Notes: generated by a model from the sequence alone, not told the origin. A stretch of 64,000 nucleotides of DNA from Polyangiaceae bacterium (GCA_025353725.1 JANXOF010000013.1:1-64000), one strand, 5' to 3'; shown: positions 17,810 through 26,905, counted from the stretch's first letter. Numbers and translations: made by a program.

Positions 17810-19059
17810 GGCACGAATTCGATACTAGGCAATGGAAAGAGCAGCTTGCCACCGCCTGCGATGAACGCCGCCTCGCGTGTGACGAACGCCTTGCGAAAGT
17901 GCCACGGCAACACCATGTAGACATCGGGCATCGTGACCTTCGCCTCCTGCTCCGAGACAATCGGAATCTCAGTTCCCGGAGTGAATGCTCCAAACTTGTC
18001 TGGGTTCACCTCGGCGATAACCGGCAAGAGGTCCGGACCAATGCCGCAATACTGGAGCACAACGTTGCCCTTGGTGGAGGCCCCGAGCCCCACGACCCTC
18101 TTGCCCTCGGCTTTCAGTGCGAGAAGTGTCGCGCGCAGGTCTCGTCGGTGCTGCTCCACACGGGCTGCGAACGCCTCGTAAGGCGCAAGCGTTTGCAAGC
18201 CGCAAGCCTCTTCCGCCGCGAGCACCGAAGCGACCGCGGGCGCGTGAGGACCCGGGGCTTTTTCCGCAGTCACCGCAAAGCTCCCTCCGTTCACATCGTT
18301 GAACGCAATGTCGACGATGCGAAGGCCGGCCCGCGATGTCATCCAAACGATTTGCCGGAGCGCGTAGTATTCAAGGTGCTCGTGACAGACCGTGTCGTAT
18401 GACGTGGTGTCGAGCATCATCGGCAAGTAGCTTTGCTCAAAGTGCCACACCCCGCCGTCGGCAAGGACCGACGCGACGTCCTCCACGAAACGCATCGGAG
18501 CGGGCAAATCGTAGAACATCGAGATGCTTGTGACGATCTGCGCTGGCGGCAGTTCGAGACGCGCGTAGCTCTCTTTAGTGAAGAAATCAGGTACGACCTG
18601 AATATCTTTCTCGTAATAGTGAGCGAACTTTCGTGCCGTGGGGTCAATGCCTACGCGCCGTAGTCCAGGCGTCTTGTAATGCGACAAGGTCGTGCCGTCG
18701 TTGCTTCCTATGTCGAGCACGACGTCGCCTTTGGCGAGCACTTTCGCGGAACTCACCGTCGCCACCTTCTCCGCGAGGTGTCGCACCATCAAGGCGTTCA
18801 GCCCGCTGCGATAGCCGTAGTGATCGCCGTACATTTCGCCGAGATCGTACGAATGCGCGAGTTGGACTAAGCCGCACGCATCTCCGTCTCCCGGGCCATG
18901 GCACTTGACGAGCCTAAGCGGCCCGCGCGTGATGGTCGCGCCGCGCGCTTTTGGGAAGACACCGGTGAGGACTTGCGAGCCCAGGTCCAAGATCGGCGCG
19001 AGCGTCGTGTTTCCGCAGATGCGGCAGGCGGTAATCAAAATCACGGAATCAGACGTCAT
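17806..19059 (-). CDS. NDP-sugar C-methyltransferase (TylCIII/NovU-like)
   Basis: The 417-aa protein has the three-part layout of sugar C-methyltransferases: an N-terminal zinc-binding domain with Cys12/Cys15 and Cys53/Cys62, a Rossmann SAM domain ([12 protein letters not shown] near 109; EQSYLPMML and HEHLEYYAL mark the substrate side) and a C-terminal [14 protein letters not shown] domain. Known members methylate a carbon of keto-sugar nucleotides to give branched sugars. The ATG at 19059 overlaps the gmd stop as ATGA; the frame is open further upstream but this start fits the family. Next to gmd, the expected substrate is a GDP-4-keto-6-deoxyhexose. Confidence 0.88.
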   Translation of the reverse strand: MTSDSVILITACRICGNTTLAPILDLGSQVLTGVFPKARGATITRGPLRLVKCHGPGDGDACGLVQLAHSYDLGEMYGDHYGYRSGLNALMVRHLAEKVATVSSAKVLAKGDVVLDIGSNDGTTLSHYKTPGLRRVGIDPTARKFAHYYEKDIQVVPDFFTKESYARLELPPAQIVTSISMFYDLPAPMRFVEDVASVLADGGVWHFEQSYLPMMLDTTSYDTVCHEHLEYYALRQIVWMTSRAGLRIVDIAFNDVNGGSFAVTAEKAPGPHAPAVASVLAAEEACGLQTLAPYEAFAARVEQHRRDLRATLLALKAEGKRVVGLGASTKGNVVLQYCGIGPDLLPVIAEVNPDKFGAFTPGTEIPIVSEQEAKVTMPDVYMVLPWHFRKAFVTREAAFIAGGGKLLFPLPSIEFVP

Positions 19060-20045
19060 GGGCTGGATTCCTTGCGCAGGGACGCGAGATCGGCGTCCAC
19101 CATAAGCCGTGCGAGCTCCTCGAACTTCGTCTTCGGCGTCCAACCCAACTGGGTCTTCGCTTTGGTCGCGTCGCCGAGGAGAAGGTCCACCTCCGTCGGT
19201 CTGAAGTACTTTGGGTCGACGACCACATGGTCCTCCCAACGGAGGCCGGCGTGGCCAAAAGCGACCTCGCAAAACTCGCGCACCGTATGCGTCTCCCCGG
19301 TCGCCACGACGTAGTCATCAGGCTTGTCCTGCTGGAGCATGAGCCACATCGCTTCGACGTAGTCCTTCGCGTAGCCCCAATCGCGTTTCGCGTCGAGGTT
19401 GCCAAGATGCAGCGTTTCGCGCATGCCGCATTTGATTTCTGCGACTCCGCGGGTGATTTTGCGTGTGACGAAAGCTTCGCCCCGGCGGGGGCTCTCATGG
19501 TTGAAGAGAATCCCGTTGCACGCAAACATTCCGTACGCCTCACGGTAGTTGACCGTAATCCAGTGGGCGTACAGCTTCGCCGCGGCGTAGGGCGAACGCG
19601 GGTAAAACGGTGTTGTCTCGTTTTGCGGGACGGCTTGGACAAGACCAAACATCTCCGAAGAGCCGGCTTGGTAAAACTTTGGCGAATACCCAGATTCGCG
19701 CACCGCTTCGAGCAAGCGTAAACACCCGACTCCGGCGGTTTCGGCCGTATAATCGGGCACCTCAAAACTTACTTTCACGTGGCTTTGCGCCCCAAGATTG
19801 TAAATCTCGTCCGGTCGGAGCTTATGCAAAATTCGACCGATGCTACTTGCGTCAGTCAAGTCGCCATAATGCAGGGTTGGCGCCGAACCGTGCGCGGCCT
19901 TGAAGATGTGGTCAATCCGGCCGCGATTAAGCGAGCTCGATCGGCGGACCATACCGTGCACCTCGTAGCCCTTTTCGACCAAAAGCTCGGCCAAGTAGGA
20001 TCCATCTTGGCCAGTGATGCCTGTAATAAGTGCCCTACGCTGCAT
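19056..20045 (-). CDS. gmd: GDP-mannose 4,6-dehydratase
   Basis: Gmd converts GDP-D-mannose to GDP-4-keto-6-deoxy-D-mannose using bound NADP. The 329-aa product begins [22 protein letters not shown] and has [14 protein letters not shown], the catalytic GSSEMFG ... [15 protein letters not shown] (Ser/Glu and YxxxK), [16 protein letters not shown] and [11 protein letters not shown], all hallmarks of the family. I chose ATG at 20045 because a TTG at 20084 would add 13 residues absent from relatives. It is the first gene of a five-gene minus-strand operon (gmd, C-methyltransferase, SDR, GT2-methyltransferase, membrane GT). Confidence 0.96.
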   Translation of the reverse strand: MQRRALITGITGQDGSYLAELLVEKGYEVHGMVRRSSSLNRGRIDHIFKAAHGSAPTLHYGDLTDASSIGRILHKLRPDEIYNLGAQSHVKVSFEVPDYTAETAGVGCLRLLEAVRESGYSPKFYQAGSSEMFGLVQAVPQNETTPFYPRSPYAAAKLYAHWITVNYREAYGMFACNGILFNHESPRRGEAFVTRKITRGVAEIKCGMRETLHLGNLDAKRDWGYAKDYVEAMWLMLQQDKPDDYVVATGETHTVREFCEVAFGHAGLRWEDHVVVDPKYFRPTEVDLLLGDATKAKTQLGWTPKTKFEELARLMVDADLASLRKESSP

Positions 20046-20128
20046 CGAGGCTGTGGGGCTAACTGGACCGCGTGCCAGCTGCAAGAGCTATTGATGTCGC
20101 TGGGTTGAAAGCGCCTGGCCGCGCAGGA

Positions 20129-20149
20129 GGCGTGAGGCGTGAGGCGTGA
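20129..20149. repeat. Three 7-bp tandem repeats upstream of gmd
   Basis: GGCGTGA occurs three times in direct succession. It lies 84 bp upstream of the gmd start, inside a 257-bp gap without a gene that should hold the operon promoter. A simple-sequence slippage tract is the plainest reading; variation in copy number could shift promoter spacing. Confidence 0.7.
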
Positions 20150-20302
20150 GGCTCGCTCAAGTCCCAAAAGACTAGGCCCCGACCGGCCCAGAAGGACCGC
20201 CGAGGCTTTGTATTCTTTGACATGCAAGGCGAAAAGCGCAGAGCCGCGGACCAGCCTTTTTCGTCCACTTTCGGACTCAAGGCTGACGCGACGCCGAAAA
20301 CC

Positions 20303-21103
20303 CTAAAGCGTGGCGATAAAGCTCGTCACGGCCTTACAGAAGGCCGCCGGTTGCTCGAGGTTGGAGAAGTGACCGGCCTTTGGAATAATCACGAGCTGCG
20401 TTCGCGTCTCGGCCATCGCGGCGACGAGCGCCTTCGCGGCAGCCGGCGGAGTCGTCACGTCGTGCTCTCCGACGATCACGAGCGCGGGTACCGACACTTC
20501 GCTCAGCCCAGACATCGCTTCCGGCTTGTCATGAAGCGCCCGCAGCGCACTCGCCACGGAGGCCGGCTTCGCCTTCATCATCATGTCTCGCATCTGCTTC
20601 GCCACGGCAGGGCTTTCGCTGCGCGTGTCAGGCGAGAGCACCGATTCTAGGAAACCGTCGACAAAACCGCTGAGGTCGCCGCGCTCGACTTGAGCGATGC
20701 CTTGCTCCAACGCCGCGAGGGCTGCCTCGTCATCGGGCTCGCCTGCCGTGTCCGCGAGAATGACCCCGCGAAGCACTTCGCCATACTTTCGCGCAAAAGC
20801 CATCGCGACGTAGCCGCCCATCGAGATTCCACCGATGACGATCGGCCCCGGAACATCAATGGCCGCAACGATCGCCGCCACATCGTCCGCCATCCCGTCG
20901 ATCGTGAGTGGCTCGGACGCATCGGCACGGGTGGCGCCGAAGCCTCGCATCGTGGGGGCTATCACCCGCATCCGAGGAGACAGCGCCGTTACGTCGGCAC
21001 GCCACGCCCCCGCATCGAAGGGGAACCCATGCACCAAAACGAGCGTCGTCCCCTTCCCCTCGTCAATCACGTCGAAGCGCCCGCGCGTTGTCTCGATTTC
21101 CAT
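20303..21103 (-). CDS. Alpha/beta-fold hydrolase
   Basis: The 266-aa protein has the alpha/beta hydrolase order: LVHGFPFDAGAW oxyanion segment, nucleophile elbow GISMGGY (Ser94), acid in VGEHDVTTP and catalytic His in KAGHFSNLE. All three catalytic residues are present. It resembles the 3-oxoadipate enol-lactonase / esterase branch but substrate cannot be assigned. It is transcribed in the same direction as the gmd operon but separated from it by 257 bp. Confidence 0.88.
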   Translation of the reverse strand: MEIETTRGRFDVIDEGKGTTLVLVHGFPFDAGAWRADVTALSPRMRVIAPTMRGFGATRADASEPLTIDGMADDVAAIVAAIDVPGPIVIGGISMGGYVAMAFARKYGEVLRGVILADTAGEPDDEAALAALEQGIAQVERGDLSGFVDGFLESVLSPDTRSESPAVAKQMRDMMMKAKPASVASALRALHDKPEAMSGLSEVSVPALVIVGEHDVTTPPAAAKALVAAMAETRTQLVIIPKAGHFSNLEQPAAFCKAVTSFIATL

Positions 21104-21213
21104 GCGGCCGACAGGGTAGCGCGCCTTTGCGGCGAGCGGGGAACGACCTTACTGAAACTTTGTCGTTCCCTCCCGCAAGCGCTTAACATCGGGCAAGTGA
21201 GCGAATTTGACCC

Positions 21214-21801
21214 TCAACGCCTGGCGGATGGTCGAGAAAGACCCTCGCGCCGAGTGTCACCGAGCCGATGAACCGTGCTGGCCTGGGGCCCTTTGTCCCC
21301 TTCCTCCTCCGCGTATCGGACGGCGGTTCCGACTTCGATGCGGTCGAACTGCGCATCGAGAACGCTGTGCTCGTGGAAATAGACCTCATGTCCGTCCGCG
21401 TCGTCGACGATGAATCCGTAACCTCGGTCAGGAAAAAGCTTGGCCACGATCCCGTACGGGGGCTTGAGATGCATCTTCGTGTCAGCCCTAAGGAGGTCTG
21501 CAAGTCCTTCGAGAGCGCGTTCGGCATCGCTAAAGACGTCATCGACCGCCGCGTGGGCGTCTTCCCTGGCCTCCGCCGGGCTCCGTGAGAAGGAGAAATC
21601 TTTTCCGGGAACGTGAAGGTCGATGCGGCAGTGATACTGAGGTCCGCGGCTGGGGTGCTTGTTTGGATTCGCGACGACGACTCTACATGTCTGAATGCGG
21701 TCAAAGAAGGTATCGAGCTTGGCCGCGCGCTTTTTCACGTGCTCTGAAAGCGAGGGCGATGGAGCCATGTCTCGGAACGTGATGTGTACCGGAGATTGCA
21801 T
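21214..21801 (-). CDS. Fusion: ribosome hibernation factor (HPF/RaiA-like) + cold-shock domain
   Basis: Residues 1-110 match the HPF/RaiA fold (VHITFRDMAPSPSLSEHVKKRAAKLDTFF, CRVVVANPNKHP, CRIDLHVPGKDF and the helix DAHAAVDDVFSDAERAL). Residues 116-178 are a cold-shock domain with RNP1-like RGYGFI and RNP2-like VYFHEHSV. Normal HPF proteins either stop after the first domain or carry a different C-terminal dimerisation domain. The ATG at 21801 gives the family N-terminus; the frame is open 36 codons upstream. The protein probably docks in the ribosome's decoding region during stress, with the second domain adding RNA binding. Confidence 0.88.
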   Translation of the reverse strand: MQSPVHITFRDMAPSPSLSEHVKKRAAKLDTFFDRIQTCRVVVANPNKHPSRGPQYHCRIDLHVPGKDFSFSRSPAEAREDAHAAVDDVFSDAERALEGLADLLRADTKMHLKPPYGIVAKLFPDRGYGFIVDDADGHEVYFHEHSVLDAQFDRIEVGTAVRYAEEEGDKGPQASTVHRLGDTRREGLSRPSARR

Positions 21802-21809
21802 TCGCTGAG

Positions 21810-21825
21810 ACCTTTCGGGAAAGGT
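21810..21825 (-). promoter_or_regulatory. 16-bp palindrome covering the ribosome-binding site of the HPF-CSD gene
   Basis: ACCTTTCCCGAAAGGT (read on the minus strand) is a 7-bp-arm inverted repeat that ends 8 bases before the ATG at 21801. Its 3' arm, GAAAGGT, is also the best Shine-Dalgarno-like element. In RNA the arms would pair and hide that element, so translation could depend on temperature or on an RNA chaperone. It could equally be an operator at DNA level. Confidence 0.4.
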
Positions 21826-22011
21826 TAACGCTTTACATCTTCCAACAAGCGTGCCGGCTCGCGAAGACGAGCTTTTTGTTACCTCCAAGCCAGGGAGCAC
21901 GCCGTGCACCTCGCGTCACTGCCACACGTGCGCTCGCGCACGCCACGCAACCGTGCAAGCGTCGCGCTCATCCGCTCACCGCGTTCCTTTGCGCGAGCGT
22001 AGAGAAGCGCC

Positions 22012-22473
22012 ATGAAGCCTGCCGTCCCCCCAAATGAACAGAACGTTGATCTCTACGCAGGAGGGCGCATGGGCCCCTATCGATCGAACGAGCTCTTCCG
22101 GCGCATTGCCGCTCGAACCTCTCACGGTGTCGGGAGCCCTTGGGCGTTCATCGCCGCGGCGGGCGTGATTGTCGTGTGGGGAGTGACAGGGCCGCTCTTT
22201 GGCTTCTCGGATACGTGGCAGCTCGTCATCAACACAAGCACAACCATTGTGACGTTTCTGATGGTTTTCCTGATTCAAAACACGCAAAACCGCGATTCTC
22301 ACGCGCTCCACCTCAAGCTGGACGAGCTCATCCGCTCTGATACGGGCGCTCGCAATCGACTTATGGGGCTCGAAGACCTCGCCGACGAGGAGCTCGCGGA
22401 GCTCCAGGCTGAATTTTACGCGCTCGCGAAGGAGAAGCTCGCGGCGGTCGAAAAGGCACCCGGAACGCCGTAG
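22012..22473 (+). CDS. Low-affinity iron permease family protein
   Basis: The 153-aa protein contains two hydrophobic segments (SPWAFIAAAGVIVVWGVTGPLFG and NTSTTIVTFLMVFLIQNTQNRD) and the ALHLKLDELI motif typical of the small bacterial members of the low-affinity iron permease family (PF04120). The iron-transport role is inherited from the fungal Fet4 name and is not proven for such short proteins. ATG at 22012; separated from the divergent HPF gene by 210 bp. Confidence 0.8.
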   Translation: MKPAVPPNEQNVDLYAGGRMGPYRSNELFRRIAARTSHGVGSPWAFIAAAGVIVVWGVTGPLFGFSDTWQLVINTSTTIVTFLMVFLIQNTQNRDSHALHLKLDELIRSDTGARNRLMGLEDLADEELAELQAEFYALAKEKLAAVEKAPGTP

Positions 22474-22517
22474 CGCAAAGTCAAAACAAGCGTAGGGCCC
22501 GCGCTACGCTGAGGTCC

Positions 22518-23159
22518 ATGCGACGTTCTCTTCGCGTCAGCTTCGTCGTTCGGGCCGTCGTCATGACCCTCGCGGCCGCGCTCGCGACGCCCGGTGCCGC
22601 CTGCGCGTCGAGCGCCCTCGACTTAGTGGGGCGCGCGCTTTCCCACGAGGAGGCCCACGAAGACGATCTTGCCCTGAGGCGCTACACCGAGGCACTCGCC
22701 CTGGACCCCACCTGCGCAGAGGCTTATCTCGCGCTCGCGCGCCTTCGTGCAAAGGGCGGCGATCTCAGAGAAGCTGAACGCGTCTACGACGTAGCCTTGG
22801 CGCATCTTCCGGGGTTGCGGGCAGCACGCGTCGGACGCGCGCACGTTAGGCGCGCCAGAGCCGCAACCGAAGGCGCCGTCGACGACCTGCTTGCCGGCGC
22901 CGAAGACGACCCCGCGGTGCTTCGAACCATCGCAACCTGGCACGGTGAGGACGGACATACCCCCGCGCAGTTGAGGCTCTGGAGGCGTATTAAGGCGGGC
23001 GCCGAAGAAAGACATGACGAGGCACTGGTACGGGAAGCTCGCGCGATGATTCGAGCGCTCGTGATTCTTGTTGGCCCCGCCGACCCTGCGGCTCAGCCGT
23101 CGCCGGGCGCAAGCCCCTTTCGACAGCTCGTCGCAACTCTTGCGCGGCGAGGCGGCTAA
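22518..23159 (+). CDS. Secreted TPR-repeat protein
   Basis: An N-terminal signal peptide (RRSLRVSFVVRAVVMTLAAALATPGAACASS) is followed by about two to three TPR units: residues 40-75 (DLALRRYTEALALDPTCAEAYLALARL) and 76-110 (GDLREAERVYDVALAHLPGLRAARVGRA). The rest is helical and Ala/Arg-rich. The 213-aa product is predicted to be exported, where TPRs mediate protein contacts. It lies 44 bp after the iron-permease-like gene and could be co-transcribed; an 8-bp inverted repeat spans the gap. Confidence 0.75.
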   Translation: MRRSLRVSFVVRAVVMTLAAALATPGAACASSALDLVGRALSHEEAHEDDLALRRYTEALALDPTCAEAYLALARLRAKGGDLREAERVYDVALAHLPGLRAARVGRAHVRRARAATEGAVDDLLAGAEDDPAVLRTIATWHGEDGHTPAQLRLWRRIKAGAEERHDEALVREARAMIRALVILVGPADPAAQPSPGASPFRQLVATLARRGG

Positions 23160-23203
23160 GCGAAGGCGTGGTTTCTCCTGAGCGCACGCTCAAGGTTGAC
23201 GAA

Positions 23204-24478
23204 TCACCCGATGAGCGCCGCATGGAGAGCATTTTGGGCCGTATAAAGCCGGTCTTCGTCGATCGTGGCGCTGATGCGGAGGGGCCCCGCACTCACGCAT
23301 ACGGGCGGAGCATTGACAAGGTCGAGGCACGCGTAGACCTTCTCCAACGCGCCACTCGTGCCGGTGAGGCCGTACCCAACGACCGAAACGACGGCGCGGG
23401 CACTAAGGAGCGACGCGACGTCACCCACCGACCGCTCCAGAGACTTCGCACGACGTTGCCAATCAGGGACGTTGAGCTGCGGGAGGTGCACATAGGCCGC
23501 GTCGCCACACGCGATCACGTCGCCCACCGGAAGCGCTTCTTCGGCTACGGCTCGAAGAAACAAAGGCAACGCCGAAGCGGCGACGCGAGCGACCATCACG
23601 CCTCCGAGGCCGACCACCGCGCGGACGTTGCGGTTCTGATCGCGCGCCAAAGCGCCCTCTGATTCGCCGCTCGCGACTGTCTCACGCGACGGCCGAGGCT
23701 CCTGCGTCGTGCCACGCGCGCAGGGGTCTTCAGTCTTCCGCGCGTGAATGGCGATATGGCTGCGCCGCGCCCATTCGACCGCCTGCGCATTCAGCACTTT
23801 TGCGCCGGCCTCCGCCATCTCGCCAAGCATGGCGAGATCCACCTCGGGCAAATGGTGAGCGCCTTCGACCACACGGGGATCGGCCGAATACACGCCATCG
23901 ACATCGCTGTAGATTTCGCATCGCTCGGCGTTCAGAGCCGCCGCGAGTGCCACCGCCGTGGTGTCCGAACCTCCACGCCCCAGCGTCGTGATTTCGCGCT
24001 TGTCGCTCATTCCTTGATAGCCGGCGACAATCACAATCCGGCCTCGCGCAAGCTCGTCTTGGATGCGGTGCGGGCGAACCTCGACAATGCGCGCGTCGAA
24101 GTGCCGGTCGTTGGTGAGAATGCCCGACTGACTCCCCGTAAAGCTTATGGCGTCGTGACCACGCGCTTGTATGGCAATCGACAAAAGCGCCATCGTCACG
24201 CGCTCGCCGGTGGAGACGAGCATGTCGAGCTCGCGTCGCGGGGGTTCACCTGGCGACTCTCGCTTATCGTCGCCTTGGTCCTTTCCGGCGGCCGCTGGAG
24301 GCTCCGCGGCGCGGCGCGCAAGTTCAATGAGGCCGTCGGTAGTCTTGCCCATCGCGCTCACGACCACCACGACGTCGTGGCCCCTGCGCTTTGCGGCGAC
24401 GACTTGGTCTGCGACGCGTCCAATTCTAGGGACGTCCGCTACGGACGAGCCCCCGTACTTTTGAACGATGATCGTCAT
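23204..24478 (-). CDS. lysC: Aspartate kinase with a divergent regulatory tail
   Basis: Aspartate kinase phosphorylates L-aspartate at the head of the lysine/threonine/methionine pathway. The catalytic domain is clear: [61 protein letters not shown] and [14 protein letters not shown]. The regulatory half (from about residue 290) should consist of two ACT domains but shows only weak ACT signatures, with [18 protein letters not shown] and [14 protein letters not shown] as remnants of the second. The usual feedback-site sequence is not recognisable, so allosteric control may differ. The gene converges on the TPR gene and lies 9 bp after the acidic protein gene, probably in one transcript. Confidence 0.9.
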   Translation of the reverse strand: MTIIVQKYGGSSVADVPRIGRVADQVVAAKRRGHDVVVVVSAMGKTTDGLIELARRAAEPPAAAGKDQGDDKRESPGEPPRRELDMLVSTGERVTMALLSIAIQARGHDAISFTGSQSGILTNDRHFDARIVEVRPHRIQDELARGRIVIVAGYQGMSDKREITTLGRGGSDTTAVALAAALNAERCEIYSDVDGVYSADPRVVEGAHHLPEVDLAMLGEMAEAGAKVLNAQAVEWARRSHIAIHARKTEDPCARGTTQEPRPSRETVASGESEGALARDQNRNVRAVVGLGGVMVARVAASALPLFLRAVAEEALPVGDVIACGDAAYVHLPQLNVPDWQRRAKSLERSVGDVASLLSARAVVSVVGYGLTGTSGALEKVYACLDLVNAPPVCVSAGPLRISATIDEDRLYTAQNALHAALIG

Positions 24479-24487
24479 GGTCGCCGC

Positions 24488-25423
24488 TTAAACAGGCCGA
24501 AACGCCTGCACTCCAAAGGTACCCGTAGCCACGAGGCACCCTCGCGCCACGTCCCAGCGCACGGCGGTTACGCGGCACGCGGAGCCGTCGTCATCCGTGC
24601 TCGTGGGTTCGATTTCCGCGATAATCCGGGCGACGCCGTCCGTCATGACGCGCACCAGTCGCGTGCGGTCTGGACCTTCGACCGCGACCACCACGCTGTC
24701 ACCGGGGACGTGTGCGAACGCCGTCACGTTGCCGCTCTTTTCGAGGCGCTTCCACACCGCATCGCGCGACGCGTGCTTTGGATCCTCGAAGGGAGTTTCC
24801 GACACGCCTCCGTCTTCCGCATCCATCCCTTCACTGCCGTCGGCGACGCCTGCAAGACGGGCCCAGGCGCGGTCCTCCCAACGAAGCTCTTCGCCTACGT
24901 CGATAGACCCTCGCTCGAAGAGTGCGTCGTCCGCGACGTCGCCGTCATCATCGGCATCGAGAGCCGGAAGGTCCTCCTCGCGGAGCTCTTCGTCGTCGGC
25001 GAGCGGCCCCTCTTCACCACCGTCGTTGTGAACCACTTCCTCCTCGTCCCCAAGCTCGTCATCGCTAAGCCGGACTTCGGGCTCGTCGGGTTCAAGGCGT
25101 TCGTCTTCGTTAGAGACCGATAGCGCAAAGGTTCCGACATCCATCGCCTTGCCCCCTTCGTCGGCATCAACGAGCCACCCGGTCTCAGGCGCAGCCGCAC
25201 CGAGCTCGTCGACCCACGCGCCTCCGTGCGCCGCGTCATCGAAGGCGTCAGCTATTTCATGAGTAAGCGGGAGGTCGTCGTCGAAGGCTTCGGTAGGGTC
25301 GGAAGGCCGTGGAACGCCAGCGTTCGGCGGCTGAACGAGCTCACCTCCGGGCGCCGAATCGTCCTCCCTTTCATGGTCGAGCGGCGGTAGCTCTAAGTCG
25401 TCGTCGGCAGGCGTAGTCCGCAT
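24488..25423 (-). CDS. Highly acidic protein with a beta-rich C-terminal domain
   Basis: The 311-aa product from ATG at 25423 has about 190 residues dominated by Asp and Glu (for example DDELGDEEEVVHND and ALDADDDGDVADDALFERG), likely disordered. The last 110 residues (GNVTAFAHVPGDSVVVAVEGPDRTRLVRVM, then AVRWDVARGCLVATGTFGVQAF) look like one or two beta-propeller blades. No family recognised. The open frame continues 134 codons upstream without codon support. It precedes the aspartate kinase gene by 9 bp. Confidence 0.7.
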   Translation of the reverse strand: MRTTPADDDLELPPLDHEREDDSAPGGELVQPPNAGVPRPSDPTEAFDDDLPLTHEIADAFDDAAHGGAWVDELGAAAPETGWLVDADEGGKAMDVGTFALSVSNEDERLEPDEPEVRLSDDELGDEEEVVHNDGGEEGPLADDEELREEDLPALDADDDGDVADDALFERGSIDVGEELRWEDRAWARLAGVADGSEGMDAEDGGVSETPFEDPKHASRDAVWKRLEKSGNVTAFAHVPGDSVVVAVEGPDRTRLVRVMTDGVARIIAEIEPTSTDDDGSACRVTAVRWDVARGCLVATGTFGVQAFRPV

Positions 25424-25647
25424 CGCGGTGCACCGTACCAGGCGGAACGACGCCAACCAACGTCCCTGCGCGCCGAGCCTTCCATGATCGCCGTGTCGCG
25501 GAAGCGTGGTGTGGGGGACGCAAACGTGGCTGACCTGAGACGCGCCGTCCTCGACCGCCGACAGGAGTCCTCGCCGTTGGCGAGCTTTCCGCGCGAACAC
25601 TCCCGAAAAAATAGCAAGGCACAGCGAATGCAGTCCGACATTCCGAG

Positions 25648-25839
25648 ATGTCGTCTGAGTCCCACTCCGTTCTCCGCGGCGCAGCGCTCGTGCTGCTCCT
25701 CGGCGCAGCCCTCTGGCCGCACCGTTCCCGAAAGGTACGCGTAGTGAGCCCCACCTTTCAGGACACGCTCGATGCCCAAGCGGCACGAGCCGCCAACCTC
25801 GCGCTCGCTGAGGAGGATGAGCCACGCGCAGCCAATTGA
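25648..25839 (+). CDS. Small single-span membrane protein, 63 aa
   Basis: ATG at 25648 opens a frame with one hydrophobic segment (VLRGAALVLLLGAALW) preceded by a short hydrophilic N-terminus and followed by a basic HRSRKVR and an acidic tail, the pattern of a single-pass protein with its C-terminus on the basic (cytoplasmic) side. It lies in the 492-bp gap between the divergent acidic-protein gene and rimK; apart from this frame the gap shows nothing recognisable. Ribosome-binding site is weak. Only the hydrophobic pattern and codon bias support it. Confidence 0.4.
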   Translation: MSSESHSVLRGAALVLLLGAALWPHRSRKVRVVSPTFQDTLDAQAARAANLALAEEDEPRAAN

Positions 25840-25915
25840 TTTAATTCAGTATTTCGTGAATCGACCGCGCCACCTTGTCGCCGTGGCGAAAGTCCGTAGC
25901 CTTCGCTCCCCTGCA

Positions 25916-26902
25916 ATGCGCCTCCTCGTTCTCTCGCGAAATGCAGCGCTTTACTCCACAAGTCGCTTAGTTCTCGCCGCCCGGGCGCGCGGGCATGATG
26001 TAACGGTCGCCGACCCGCTCGACTTCCAAATCGTGATCTCACGCGGGCGACCAGCGATGTTCCTCGGCGACCGGCTCTTACCCCCCGTCGACCTCGTCCT
26101 GCCTCGCATCGGCGCGTCGATTACCAATTACGGACTCGCGGTCGTAAGGCAGTTCGATATGATGGGAGTGCCGGTCCTCAACAACGCGATCGCCATTGCA
26201 CGCTCACGCGACAAACTTCGTTCGATGCAGCTCCTTACCAAGAAGGATATCGACGTCCCTCGGACGGTTTGCGCGCGTTCCCCGGACTCGGTCGGTGCCG
26301 CCCTGGATTTCGTCGGCGGCACGCCTGCGATTGTCAAGCTTCAGCAAGGCGCCCAGGGCATCGGGACGATGATCGCGGAGACTCCGCAAGCCGTTACGTC
26401 ACTGCTCGAAACGTTATGGGCCATGGGGCAAGACATTATTCTTCAAGAATATATTGCCGAGTCAAAAGGCCGAGACTACCGCGCCATATGTGTCGGTGGC
26501 CGCGTCGTTGCGGCGATGCGGCGCCAGGCGAAAAAGGGAGAGTTCCGCTCGAACCTCCACCGCGGCGGTCTCGGCGTCCGAGTTGACCTACCGAAAGAGT
26601 ACCGCGTCGCGGCCATGGGGGCCGTGAAGGTCATGGGCCTCGAGGTCGCAGGCGTCGACATGCTCGAGGGTCGCGAAGGGCCGAAGATCTTGGAGATTAA
26701 TAGCTCCCCCGGGCTGGAGGGCATTGAGCGAACCAGCGGGCTCGACGTCGCGGGAGCGATCATCGCGCACGCTGAGAAGTTTCTTGGAGCACGAAAAAAG
26801 AAGAGGAAGGGACGTGACGCCGTCGTCGAGTCCGAGCAGCGGTTGACGCGGGTACGCCACGACGCAAGCGACCGACCGCGGAAGCTTCGAGCCGGCAGCT
26901 AG
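25916..26902 (+). CDS. rimK: RimK-type ATP-grasp ligase
   Basis: RimK adds glutamate residues to the C-terminus of ribosomal protein S6. The 328-aa product aligns in my reading with the E. coli protein from its first residues (MRLLVLSRNAALYSTSRL), through VDLVLPRIGASITNYGLAVVRQFDMMGV, RSRDKLRSMQLL, PAIVKLQQGAQGIG, VQEYI-like LQEYIAESKGRDYRAI, FRSNLHRGG and the metal site ILEINSSPGLEGIE. Start at ATG 25916 matches that alignment, even though an AGGAGG directly abuts an in-frame ATG at 25817. The last 40 residues are a basic tail. The overlap of the small frame ending at 25839 leaves only 76 bp upstream. Confidence 0.93.
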   Translation: MRLLVLSRNAALYSTSRLVLAARARGHDVTVADPLDFQIVISRGRPAMFLGDRLLPPVDLVLPRIGASITNYGLAVVRQFDMMGVPVLNNAIAIARSRDKLRSMQLLTKKDIDVPRTVCARSPDSVGAALDFVGGTPAIVKLQQGAQGIGTMIAETPQAVTSLLETLWAMGQDIILQEYIAESKGRDYRAICVGGRVVAAMRRQAKKGEFRSNLHRGGLGVRVDLPKEYRVAAMGAVKVMGLEVAGVDMLEGREGPKILEINSSPGLEGIERTSGLDVAGAIIAHAEKFLGARKKKRKGRDAVVESEQRLTRVRHDASDRPRKLRAGS

Positions 26903-26905
26903 CGC

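Noticed and set aside
22469-22508. Inverted repeat CGTAGCGC ... GCGCTACG after the iron-permease-like gene as terminator
   Set aside because: The 24-base spacer, lack of a T-run and the overlap with the next gene's leader make it weak; both arms may be chance in GC-rich DNA.
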